This document shows, piece by piece, positions 38,286 to 48,991 of a DNA stretch of 64,000 nucleotides. A program made the position numbers and the translations under genes. The stretch lies in assembly GCA_013398015.1 (NCBI GenBank), contig VZRR01010736.1, positions 3,429 to 67,428 of the forward strand. Direction: 5' to 3'. Source of the stretch: Oreocharis arfaki. Lineage: Eukaryota; Chordata; Aves; Passeriformes; Paramythiidae. Below the pieces are notes generated by a model, which saw only the letters and a list, made by a program, of their open reading frames with translations, made no database searches and was not told the DNA's origin. Position 1 is the first letter of the stretch. Each line of letters starts with the position of its first letter.

Positions 38286-41200
38286 TTCCCGTGCATTTTA
38301 AAGGGAACTGGACGTACAGATGCCTTGGTGGTGTCGAAAGGCTCAGCCGAACACAGGCATCCCGGTTTTGGCGGGATGACGGGAAGTCTGTGACAGATGT
38401 GTAATTAGTTTAGATCTAGACATTCCAGGCCAGTCTGTTACACCAAAAACATCCATTTTTGGAAAGAGTTTGCCTCAAGTTAGGGCTGTAGTATTCTGAC
38501 CTACGGACAATGGCTGCTGCCAGTGCATGGGTGTAAAACCAAAAAGGTAGAAACCAGAGTTGGAGGAAAAGGGGAACCCTCAGGTCCCCAGCTACTCTGA
38601 AACATCCTTTGTCTTTGGTCCAGGTGGCCTCCCCTTCTTGTCTTTTCAGAAGCCAGGTGAAGCCAACCAAGGCATGGATGTGTCACATCTGGGTACCTGA
38701 GCCCAGGCTGGTGAGCTGTAGAGAACACTTTCAATGGAAATTTGGCAGCTGTGCTCAGAGCATCTCGGTCCATAGAAACCTCACCTGTCACAGGAACTTC
38801 CAGGCCAATGACAACCACCATGTCTTGGAAAGAGACCAACAAGGCCGAGAAAAGGGCTTGGAAAATTGGAAAGGATTCGGAAAAAAGCTCACCAAGGGAT
38901 CTGAAGCCTATGGAATCTACCTTGTGTTGGGAGTCATCAGAAGCTCCATGTGTTTTACTCAAGGGAAGACTGCAAAGTGATTTGGCAGAAACGTCTGGGA
39001 GGGCAGTGACTTTTGAAAAAAAGCAAGATGATCTACTCTTAATTTATCTGACTCCTCCCTATAAGACTTTGTGGCTGAAAAATGCCTTTGGACAAATTTA
39101 GTCACAGAATCTTATTTACTTTGTGAAGGATTAATTTCACCACTAGAATAGCAGATTGTCCATCACTGAAACACTTGACAGCAAATCTAATGCTTTTCTC
39201 CAAGCCGTGGCCTTAGCCAGGCATGATGATCACTGCTCTTTTTAAACTCACAAGTTGAGTGAAGGTTTGTTTATATGCGAATATTATACTTTAAAAAAAT
39301 CTGTTAAAAATAGCAGCAGAATGATAATAATAGTAAAAGTCTGAGTCAGCAAAAAAAGGGGATTAGGTGCATGAGTGAAAATAATGAACTGCACTGGTTT
39401 GTGAATACAGTCACTGAATTTTTATTCTGCCTTTTTACTGTGCATTTTGCAGCTCCAAAAATGCCCGCTGTCTTTAGTGGAAAAGCCTTCGATCCTTGAC
39501 AAAAAGGAAAGACTTGTCCTTTTAATGCCTTTTTCCCCCTGTCCCGATGGATCATCTGGAAGATAGAAGAAGAGCAGAGTTTTACTGCAGGGGGAGAGGG
39601 AAAGAAAGCCCAGCATCCCTCAAATACCCATCCAGCGCCCCATGAACACCAAGGGAAAAGCAGGGAGGCCGTGTGCTGTCAGTTGCTGGGTTCCCCTCCA
39701 CTTGCCTCCTCCCCACCTGTCCCCAGCCCCTCTGGAAGTGTGAGATGGGATTTCAGGGAGCGATGTCCTTGGGGGTGAGGCGGCCAGGCTGACACAGCCA
39801 GGATAAAATGCCCAGGTGCAAGGAGTGGGGACAGAAACATTAAAAAAGGAAAGAAGAAAAGACGAAAAAGCTCGTGTGTGTATGCACGCAAATCAATAAA
39901 AAGTGTAATGCATCTTTCTTTAATTAAATCCCACCCTGAATTGGCCGGGCAGCCCCGACCTCTGCCCCTCCAGTTTGCTGACTGGCACAGCTGTTAGTAA
40001 GTCACCTGCTGGGGCGGCTCTCCGGGGCTTTAAAGGTCATCTGTCAGCCACTGCTGGGGAGAGATAAAGAAGAAAAACAGAACCAAAAAGTCTGGAAAAA
40101 AAGAGGCACTTTATGAAAGCAAAGCCATTTCAGCGCTCCAGCCTTTCCAATGTTTATGTTGCTGGCATGTGGGGGTGGGGGGCATTTTATTCATCCAATT
40201 TCCCTGACTCTTTTGTATGCATTTGTCCAAGTTTTCAGCTACTTTTATAATCCTTTTGTTTTAAGCTTTTCTTTCCTGTAGGGAATACGAATAGCTTGAG
40301 CCTGGCTTTAGTTCTGTGGGACAGGGTCCCTGTCAGTGACACCGTGGTCTCTGCTGGCCTCGTTACCCCCCATGGGCACCTCCCCTTCACACACAGAGCA
40401 GTCAGCCTCACACCCCTCACTCCCTGCTCCAGGTTATGCCAGGAGCAGCCAGAAGAAGCTGTGCAAGCTCAGCCTGCTCTTTCATTTCCAGCAGCCTGTG
40501 GCTCCAGGTTCTCCCAAGCAGTCTCTCCAAACAGGGCTGCCTGTTGAAGGCCAAAGCCATGATTCCACTCAAACTGGAGAGTAGGTTGGGTGGAGGGGGG
40601 AGCACACAGAGCAGCTTCGTCCCAGAACATGAAAGAACATGATTGTCATAGGTGATTCCTTGCCACAAACCACTCCTTCAGCTATTTATGCTTGAAGGGA
40701 TAAGCTGGCTTTATGCTTATTCAACACTTTCACTGTCACCTTAATTTTCAGCCTCACACAAAATGTTACCAGTGAAAATTATGTTATTTTTTCAAAATGG
40801 ATACATGGGCAAGGCCCAAATAATCTGGGAGCTTTCCCCCACCTGATAATCACTTAGATATTTTCAAAAACTTACTATTTTAATTCAGCACTGAACACAA
40901 CAGCAATCTTCTCAGACATTGATCCAAGTCAGGCAGAATGTGCAGGTTCTGCTGTAGCTGCCATTGTTTTGCTTTGGGTTCATCCATGCATTAAACTCAG
41001 AGGGAAGCTGAGAGGTCTGAGAACCCACTCAAAGTGGTGCCATTCACAAAATGGATCACAGTCACTGGGCACGTCCATCGTGTCTGTCTCTGTTTGTGCC
41101 CAAACTTGGGTTTTCTGTGGAGTGAAAACTGCTGTCTGCCATGTAATATATGGGTTTGAAGGCCACTGGAAAATTCTTACTCCAATTCAGAGCTCCAGTA

Positions 41201-44200
41201 AGGTTAGTGAAATCAGGGTTTTTTTAAACCTACCAACTGCTTATTCAGACACGTGGTAAGAGACATTAAGCCAAATTCATCTGTGGTGTAAGACCATTAC
41301 TCCAGTAGGTGCATGTCTGCATTGAATTTTGGCTGCTTTGAGCACAGAGCCATCAAGTACACAACTTCTCGGTGGTCTGTGTCTGCAGAAATTTTCACTC
41401 TTTTCCCTGATGCTTTTCCCTGGAAAGGAATGACTGTATCCTGTCAGCTGCAGCCCTTTGGACTAGTTCTGGGTTGGTGCTGAAATTTATTGCCAGCTTT
41501 CCCAACACAATAGCCTTCCTCATCTGGAGGCCTGGCTTAACTGGACTGTGGTGAGGGCAATAACATGATAACACAGAGGGGAGAATGCACCAGCTCAGTG
41601 AAAGGGACACACGAGGCTCTGAGGATGGAGACTCTGTTGCTCTCTTACTGCACTCTGCCTGTCTCCAGCCAAAGCAGCAGCTCCCTGGGAGTTGGCCAGT
41701 GGGGTTGGTGGAGTCCAAGAGTGATGACACTCATGGTGTAGCCCAACTGAGGAGTTTGGCACAGCATTGATGTGTAACAGGAGCTGTCCCTCGCTCTTCT
41801 TGGCCTCCTGACCTGCCATCAAACAAATGGAAACTTGTTCTTACAATACCAACCATTAGAAACAGAAAGGAGGGAAAAATCAGTCGCTGGCAGGATCATT
41901 TATTTAGATTGGAAGAAATGAGCTGTTTAGTGTTTCAGAAAGGGGAAAACTCTCAGCAAAGAAAACAAAGGGAATGAGGACACTGAATCAGGCAATTGGT
42001 CCGCTGTAAGAACAGTGCACAAGTGGTCTCCCTGCCCCTTCACGTTGATGATATAAACCCCAGCCCCTCTGCCACAAACACTGGCTGCTTGAAGGGCCTT
42101 GGTGACCAGGATGGATCTACCTCTGTGCCAGAGATTGTGTGAGCTCCTGTCCATAAGGAGGACTGGGGTAATTTGGATCCAAATGCAGAACCAGCTGGTG
42201 AAGTCTCCCAAGTCACCAAGCCTCAGGAGCAGAGTGACGTCCTGTTACACTGTAGGACGGTGATAGAGGGAAGCTGGAGGCACAGAGGGACCCACACACT
42301 GCCCTTGCCTGCTGTCACAGCATCTGTGGTGCCAGAGGTGGCTGAACCATGATCTGGGCTGCCCTTCAGCAAATCACTGCTTGATTGACCAAGCAGAGGC
42401 CAAGAGATGTGGCCAGAGCCCATTCCTACCTTTTCTGCTGCTCAGGGACTCCGGATGTCTTTGCAGCAAGCGAAACTTATGTGCTTATCCTGCTGTGAGC
42501 ATTTCCATCTCTCAGAGCCCGCTTTATGGAGCATTTCTTTAATCTTTTGGCAGAGAAAACACCCTTTTTGGTGAGGGTCATCTATAAGGTGTGAGCTGGC
42601 CAGGGGTTGCTACATTTGAAGCACTGGGGAGGTTGTTGCTTCTCTGTAAAATAAAGTGGGTGTAAAATGCTGCTGGGCTGTTTGGCTGTGTGTAACTCTG
42701 CTGACAAGGGACGTGACAACCCAAGGTATGTGGCAGTAAAGAAGAAAAGCTGCATTTTAGCTAAGCGTAAGTAATGCTCGACAGGTATTTTTGAAATGTG
42801 AATTTTCTTTCCCCTCTAAGGCTGAGGTGAGTCTCAGGCAAACGCTTCAAGGCACTGTTCTTGAAAATTATGATTCTTTGGTTAAACAAAGAACAACCTT
42901 TGCCTGTCTGATTGGCCAGACAAGATACAGCAGTTACATTAATCACAGAGTTCAAAAATTCCCTTCCCCTCACTGCTTATGTCAGGTCGGTCCCTTGCAT
43001 GCAGTTCCACCCACCCCAGGGGAGATTAAACAACATAATGAAGATGAGTTAAAATTCTGTTCACAAACCAGATGTGCCAAATCCAAGCCCTGAGATGAAC
43101 GAGTGTTCAGCCAAGAGTCTAAGCAGAGACACTGTACTTTTACAGAGTCATTTGGGAGCCACTGTAAGCCATAATGAGGGCTAAACATAAGGTAGAAAGT
43201 GTTCTGGCAAAACAGCTCCTTGTAGGGAGGATGCTCTTTGCTGTTTCTCTCTCTCCTGTCTGACAGGCAGGGAGCACATGCACATGACCAGCACCAGTAA
43301 CACGAATCCAGTCCAGAGCTCGGGGTCCTCTGGAGGTTACAAAAGCATGTGGAAAAAGGGATAATGACCATTAGTTAGTTAGACTTTTTTTCTCTCTTTT
43401 GAGGTCTAATATTTCCAGCTACCTTGGAGTGTCTCTTGACTGTGAGCAGAGGTTGCTTTACCTGAGCAAAGAGGTTGCTCTTCGGGCTGATTGAGAGGGA
43501 CTCAAACCTTTTCCTACCATGGAGGTAGCACAGTACCATCTTGTCTGGTTCTGCTGCAGCTAGAAATTATGTCTGATTAAGATCTACCCTGGGCCCTTCA
43601 CCATGCCTTTCCTTAGCCATTACAATGATTCTAGCATGTACTCCTTCAGAATACTAAATAATGCAGTTTTGATGCTTGGGATTCTTTACCCAGTGGCATT
43701 TTACCCCCTAAACCATGGTTTTCTTGTCAGACACATTGTTCAGATCATTTGAAAGAGTGCTGAATGAGCTCTGCTGTTTAGGGCTGCATGAGATACAGCA
43801 CATCCTAAACGTGTTGTCAGTCCAGACCCTTCAGGGCTTAGGTTGGAAACATCAATGAGAAGAGAAAACTGCTTGAGCTACTGAGAAAAGAGGCACCAAA
43901 AGAACCCTGCTCATTCACCATAGCTGCTGAGCTGGGAATTTATCTGTCCTGGTCCTACAGAGATTGGAGGCACTTCCAGCACAGGTTTTCCTGGTGATAC
44001 CACATCAAGGCAGTTGGATGGAAAACATCCAGGGCTGCTGGACAGGCCCACTTCTGAAATGGGAAGCTGTGTCTGGAGAGTCTTTTCTCACTTTTTACTC
44101 ACCAGAGATGAAGAGTGCTCCAGATGAGGCAGCAGATTTGTGATCTGTCACCTGTATCATCTGTTGTGGGGGCACAGTTACCTTTTCTCAGGAACAAAAA

Positions 44201-45044
44201 CCCCCAGCTGATGGAAGTTGAACTTTTATCTCCCTCACTGTTGTGGCCTTATCATACACAGGACTTTAATCCCACACATCACTTGAGAAATATCATCATC
44301 AAAGATCTGAGTACACGTTTTGAGATAAGATTGGTTTGTGATATTATTACTGACTGTGTAATTATGGAAATGAGAAAATAATCCCCTAGGGCTTTGTTGT
44401 AATGACTTCTGAGCATCTTGCATCATCACAGGCAGACAGCAGACTTCAGGATGCCATGCATTATTAGAAGGAATGTGGAAAATCTTGTTTTAGTTGGTGT
44501 CGATGTCTCTGGTAAGGGAGGACACCATGTATCTTCCACAGTGAAATTGGATCAGGTAGAAAACCATGTGATCTTTTGGAAAAACATAGCTCTTCTTTAC
44601 TTGATCTCCTGCACTCTTGTCTTTTGATGCACTGGTAAACTGCACTCCTGACAGCTACCCCTGCTGATCCTGTGGCCTTGGGAGACCTTCACTGCCTGGG
44701 CTGTGCCTCTGTCCTGAGTCAAAAGGCAACATGGTACCACTGCAGACCTGGCTGCACAGTGCTGACAAGTTCATGGGCCATGTCCATCCTTGACATTGTC
44801 ACTATTTCACTGGTGAGAGAGGAGGTGCTGTGGGAGTGACCTTCCTGAGTGTTCCCTGCTCAGCAGCTGCACTCCCATCCAGCAGAAATTAATAGGGTGA
44901 ACACCAGAGCACCAGTGTCAGCACAAATGGAGATAAAAACACACACATGGACTTCCCTGGGAATGCTTTCTGTAATTTTGGCTTGTGTTAGAGCCACAGC
45001 CAAGGGGGAATGCTTGGTATCACGTGTTTTCACAAGGGGGAACA
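38286..45044. other. gene-free stretch
   Basis: No exon was supported. 38501-39101 is open in three frames over both strands (153 codons minus; 123 and 119 codons plus) without known motifs, and may be an unrecognised repeat. 39370-39560 and 39880-40075 are repeat-poor and look like candidate conserved non-coding DNA. The stretch after 40080 shows nothing recognisable. Confidence 0.4.
39880..40075. promoter_or_regulatory. candidate conserved non-coding block
   Basis: An AT-rich half with ATCAATAAA and TTTAATTAAAT (homeodomain-type cores, 39890-39935) passes into a half with several CpGs (39950-40030) and AGATAA. There is no simple repeat and no useful open frame. This mixture is typical of vertebrate enhancers, but conservation was not tested. 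Confidence 0.25.
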
Positions 45045-45660
45045 AGGATCTCGGGACTGCTGACCAGTCAGCCTCACTCTAGTGCCCAGTAAGGTTGTGG
45101 GACAGATCCTCCTGGAAGTTCTGTTGAATTATATGGAAGACAAGGAGATTAGTGAGAGTGAACATGACTTCAGCAAGTGCAGTCATGCCTGACTAATCTA
45201 CTTACCTACTACAACAGTGACAACTGAGATCATCTACCTGGACTTCTTTAAGGCCTTTGATAGACTCCCCCTTGACACCCTTAGCTCAGAATTGGAGAGG
45301 TATGGATGGAGAATTAGATGGACAAGGAATTGTCTGGATGGTTGCATCCAAAGAGTTTCAGTTTACAGATCAGTGTCGAAATGGAAGCCAATAATGAGTG
45401 ACGTGCCTCAAGGGTCTGTACTGGGAAAAACACAATTTAATATCTTCCTCAGTGCCCCAGCCTGTGGGATGGAGTGCCCCTTCAGCAGGCTTGCAGGTGA
45501 CAGCAAGCTGAGCTGGGCATGGATGGGCTTGAGGGAAGGGATATCGTCCAGAGGGACCTGGACGGGCCTGAGAAGTGGGCCCATAAGAACCACATGAAGT
45601 TCAACAAGGCTGAGTGCAAATGCATTAATATACAGTTCCCTGTACCAAACCATCTTTGCT
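45045..45660 (+). mobile_element. CR1 LINE fragment from the reverse-transcriptase region
   Basis: The fragment follows the CR1 ORF2 coding region: GGGACTGCTGACCAGTCAGC, GGACAGATCCTCCTGGAAG, CTACCTGGACTTCTTTAAGG, GTGCCTCAAGGGTCTGTACT and GAAGTTCAACAAGGCTGAGT. It is truncated at both ends. Similarity stops near 45660, before the CR1 3'UTR. Orientation is plus. Confidence 0.9.
45217..45650 (+). pseudogene. CR1 reverse transcriptase remnant
   Basis: The frame 45217-45597 reads CR1 reverse-transcriptase blocks in order: IIYLDFFKAFD (the block with the first catalytic aspartate), LERYGWRIRWTRNCLDG, and PQGSVLG (the primer-grip-side block). Where an active enzyme has the F/Y-A-D-D box this copy reads LAGD, so one catalytic aspartate is replaced by glycine. 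After about 45520 the homology moves to another frame (GRDIVQRDLDGPEKWAHKN, 45534-45590), so there is a frameshift. The piece covers only the palm part and cannot make a working enzyme. It is a dead retrotransposon relic and not a host gene. Confidence 0.88.
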
Positions 45661-47272
45661 CAGAAGAAGGGTCAGGAAGTGTCACCAGGTGGTCACATCA
45701 GTGCCAATTCTGTGTACTTTTTCCCCTGGGCAATCAGAAAGATTTTGCTGGATGGCAACTCCTGTCTTAGCTGTGGGTGTGGAGATTTTCTTAAGCATGG
45801 CTAATCTATGTTGCTTGAATTTTTTTACCATTAATCTCTTCATATGGTGTGAAAATGGGCGTCTCCCACCAGTCTTCTTCCTTCCTCACTGCAATTTGCT
45901 CAGGCCACACCCTCATCTCTCCGTTTTAGCAACAGGGAGTGTCATGGTCACAGGTTCTGCCACACTTTGGTGTCCACAGCACCAGCTGTAAAGTGGATGT
46001 ACGGCCAGCACTGCTGAATTTTAATACCTGTGAAGGTTCAGGCTCTGGCCTCGCTGAAGACTTGCTGGGGAAGTGTCTAAAAGAGACATGTGTGCACACA
46101 CAGATGCATACACACACTCTGGCACACATTCTGTTTTTCTGGAGGGACCACTGCGTGCCTCCTTATCTTTTCCTCCCACCCACTCTTCCCTTCTGACACT
46201 CACCATAGCTGTGATCACTCGTATTCTATTTAGCTGGATTTTTTAGGCACTTCAGAGTAGTAGGTGTTGCTATATATATAGTGCCTAAACACTTCTATGG
46301 AGGCTGAATAGTAAGTAAAACTCTGTTGCATTTCTCGGTCCACCAAGTGATCAGGATACCCCTCACACAAACATCTGCAGTGTTGCAGAAGGAAATGTCT
46401 CCTTGTGTTGGCCACAGCAGCCCCTGAGCTCTTCTGCTGAAAGCTGCACTGCTCCTCTTACGAACCTCTGTGGCAAAGGGATCTCCATTCAGATTTATTT
46501 TCTTTTAGCTGTGGCTGATGAAATGATGGTAACTCTAATTTGGTGTCCAGTTGCCCATTTAGCTCTGGCTGGCCAGAGCCAGGGAGGTTTAATGAAGGAC
46601 CATTGCAGAAGCTCACGACCCTGACTGAAAGCCAGGAGCAACCCAATGCTCTGGCAATGATTATTTACTGTTTTTCCCATGTTACATGCTGTATTTGGTC
46701 ATGTTCAGTAACTCTGTAGTAATCAGACAAGATGGAACGGCGGCTTGTCAGCTGATTTAATTAAAACCACATTGTTTCTTCTTTTTTTTTTTTTTTATTG
46801 CCTCTCACACATCATTAATATTCTGTCTAAGACGCGCCTGCAATCTAAAGATTGGAATCAGTCTCATTGTGCTCTTTCCAAGCTTGAATTCCCAGACACA
46901 CAAACCTGGGAAAGAGTTTTAAAGGGACAGGTAATAGTTAGAAACTAATTTGATTACATTGAAATGGACCACTCATTTGTCCAAATAAATGCTTATTAAG
47001 GGACCAGTCTTTCAGGTTGCTTTTAAATACAGTGCAGGCTTGGCTTTCATGAATATGAGTGGGAATAGAATATATTTAGGATTTCCCAGGAATCGGGTCT
47101 TTGCTCTGCAGTCTTCTGCTCATTCAAATTGTTGGTTATGCAAATATATTAAAAAGACTCAAGTAAGTAACACTGCACCCATTTTAGCTTGGTTTATTAT
47201 TTAGGTCTTTAGCAACAGTGTTGTATTGTCCCTTTCCTGAAGTGCCAGGTAAGGTCCATTTCACGGTGACAG
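45661..47272. other. gene-free stretch with a candidate conserved block
   Basis: No exon was recognised. 46730-46870 is repeat-poor apart from a T15 run at 46782-46796, with TTTAATTAAAACC just before it and CATTAATATTC, AGACGCGCC and ATCTAAAGATT after it. This is a candidate regulatory block (confidence about 0.2). A short TA tract lies near 46271-46280. Confidence 0.4.
46782..46796 (+). repeat. T15 homopolymer
   Basis: Fifteen consecutive T inside a candidate regulatory block. Confidence 0.95.
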
Positions 47273-47467
47273 TGTTAACGAAACTCCCCAGTCAGACCAT
47301 TCCCGGGACTCTCTGGCAGTGGCACTCCCAAGGTCAGAGACTTTCTGGGACCAAAGGCCCTTCCCAGGCTCCAGTGACCAACAGGTTCCCCACACACTCC
47401 CCTCGAATCCCACCAGGTTTGCACGGCAGAGGCGGCAGAGTCCCAGATGTCTCATTCCATAAAGCCA

Positions 47468-47473
47468 TTTATT
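47468..47473 (-). terminator. second AATAAA signal
   Basis: AATAAA on the minus strand, followed by GT-rich sequence. It could be the poly(A) signal of the LTR-like block, or a distal poly(A) site that lengthens the 3'UTR of the gene at 48992-49147 by about 500 bases. Confidence 0.35.
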
Positions 47474-47610
47474 GCTGGGGCAGTGACACAGAAACAGCCC
47501 GAGCTGGTGCCTCCAAGGAGGGACCCCCAGCAAAGTTTATCCCATCACAGTCTCCCCGTGGCCAGTCTCGCTCTTCCTCCCGAATCTTTGGCTCCTGCCC
47601 CCATCTCCAT

Positions 47611-47783
47611 GTCCATCCACCTCGCTGGCATCTCCTGTCTTCCTCTCCCCTGTCATCCCAAGGTCAGCAATTCCCAGCTCCTGCTGTGTCTCAGTGTCCA
47701 TTCACCTGGCTGGGTGTCACCTGCCTTTGTGCCGTTTGTCATCCCAAAGGTCAGCAGTTCATCTTCTTGTCTCGGGCTCCCAC
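47611..47783 (+). repeat. two-copy imperfect tandem duplication, unit about 86 bases
   Basis: GTCCATCCACCTCGCTGG (47611) recurs as GTCCATTCACCTGGCTGG (47696). TGTCATCCCAAGGTCAGCA (47651) recurs as TGTCATCCCAAAGGTCAGCA (47737). The offset is 85-87 bases, drifting by small indels. The duplication lies in the pyrimidine-rich part of the LTR-like block. Confidence 0.8.
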
Positions 47784-47978
47784 CCAGAGCTCAACCTGTA
47801 CTTCAATCTGCATTTTAAATCTTCGTCTCCATCTGCATCTCCACCTGCAGCTTGCGAGCCCAGCTACCTGCACCAGCTGTGTTCCTCAACAGCAGTACAT
47901 CAGCCAGCATATGCACTCAATTTACAGCCAGATTACAAGGCAAAAAATAAATCTAGCATTTAAAATTATATACAGCAG

Positions 47979-47984
47979 TTTATT
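47979..47984 (-). terminator. poly(A) signal AATAAA of the minus-strand gene
   Basis: On the minus strand AATAAA is followed within about 30 bases by a T-rich downstream element (ATTTATTTTTTGCCTTG). Cleavage would fall near 47955-47965. It lies about 1 kb after the stop codon at 48992-48994, a normal 3'UTR length and similar to human KCNQ1. Confidence 0.6.
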
Positions 47985-48841
47985 TAAACAGTGATTAACT
48001 TTCATCAACAGTGCGTGCATTTCTGTTTTCCTTAAGAAACCCTGCCACTCTCAATCACAGCTGCAGCCCTCCTGCAGCACCCTGCTACTCGGTGGCTCGA
48101 ACCCAGCTTCACAGAGAGCTCACAGCCAATTACCATACAGGTTTCTTATGTTAAAATTAAGGCAACTGGAGTCAACAACCGCTGCTGAATGAAGGTAAAA
48201 GCTTGAGAACATTTTGCATAACAGTCATCAGCGTAGCTGATAGCTATTACAGTGTTCTGGTGCAGTAAGCCTACGCAGATCCTATCTCTCCTGCCTGTCT
48301 GTTCCAACATGCATCTCATCTCACTGGCAACCCTTTGCTTTAATTAGCTGAAGTCTTTGCTTCAGCCTTTCATATGTCAACCAGCCTGTGTACACTTCCA
48401 TATTTTTAATCAGTAGCCTGTTGTCTTTACTTTGTCATTCGCACTAGCATATAAATCTGCCCTTCTTATGATCCTCACTGCTTGGTAGAAGTCAAAACAT
48501 GCTGTTTAATTTTCCTGTTCACTGATTTCCATTTGTTTCATGTTCAAATGCTGGCTCCGTTCCCCCTTTCGGGCATGCTGTGAGCATTAAACTTAGTGAT
48601 TAAATGCCAGAAGAACAGTTCTTTTCCCCTTCTGTGCCCACAAATGGGTCATCCTAACCCTGGCTGGGATGCTTCCCTCAACAGCGTGCCCTGTGCCTGT
48701 GTGCTCAGCCCCAGTGGGGCTGGGGGGATGGGACCGCCACGGGCTGGCAGAGTTTAGCTAACGATGGCTAAAAGAAAACAGGTGCAAAACTTATGTGCTC
48801 TCCTAAGGTCCTGACTGGCTTCTTGCTGTTTCTTCTCTCTC

Positions 48842-48856
48842 TTTTTTTTTTTTTTT
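48842..48856 (+). repeat. T15 homopolymer in the 3'UTR
   Basis: Fifteen consecutive T on the plus strand, which is an A15 tract in the minus-strand transcript. It could be mistaken for a poly(A) tail by oligo-dT priming. Confidence 0.95.
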
Positions 48857-48991
48857 CTGTTTTTGTTTTTCCTCATTAATCTACTACTGCAGAATATTTC
48901 ACTTCACCCACGACACAGCTGAAGACAGCAAGACTGAGAAATACCCGGACGTGCAAGAATGAGAGGGTCACATGTGACTGTCCACTGGCTT

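Larger units (their letters stand above)
47273..47900 (-). mobile_element. possible solo LTR of an endogenous retrovirus-like element
   Basis: Read on the minus strand, the block has a TATA-like GGGATAAAC near 47540, then AATAAA about 70 bases on (47468-47473), a GT-rich stretch (GTGTGTGGGG near 47390-47400), and an end reading TTAACA at 47273-47278. That order (TATA, poly(A) signal, GT-rich, CA end) is the layout of an LTR. No internal retroviral coding part was seen, and the target duplication is not convincing (ACAG at 47269-47272 versus 48008-48011). It could instead be unique sequence forming an extended 3' end of the adjacent gene. Confidence 0.3.
47962..48991 (-). other. KCNQ1: 3'UTR of the terminal exon
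   Basis: This is the interval between the stop codon and the predicted cleavage site. It is repeat-poor except for a T15 run on the plus strand (48842-48856), and 48150-48620 has the even, AT-rich look of a conserved 3'UTR. A TGTATATA Pumilio-type element lies just after the poly(A) signal (47967-47974, minus) and may or may not be in the mature transcript. A GGTTCGAGCC box on the minus strand (about 48095-48104) resembles a tRNA B box, but there is no cloverleaf around it. Confidence 0.55.

Noticed and set aside
1..47200. CDKN1C, the neighbour expected on the left if the gene is KCNQ1
   Set aside because: No cyclin-dependent kinase inhibitor domain reading was seen in any frame, so it is probably beyond the left edge or absent.
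47218..47994. 258-codon plus frame as a protein-coding gene
   Set aside because: Low-complexity Ser/Pro/His-rich reading over a pyrimidine-rich block with a frame-shifting tandem duplication. It lies antisense to a gene end, and no family features are seen.
48085..48115. tRNA-like B box GGGTTCGAGCCACC on the minus strand
   Set aside because: No acceptor stem, anticodon arm or correctly spaced A box surrounds it.
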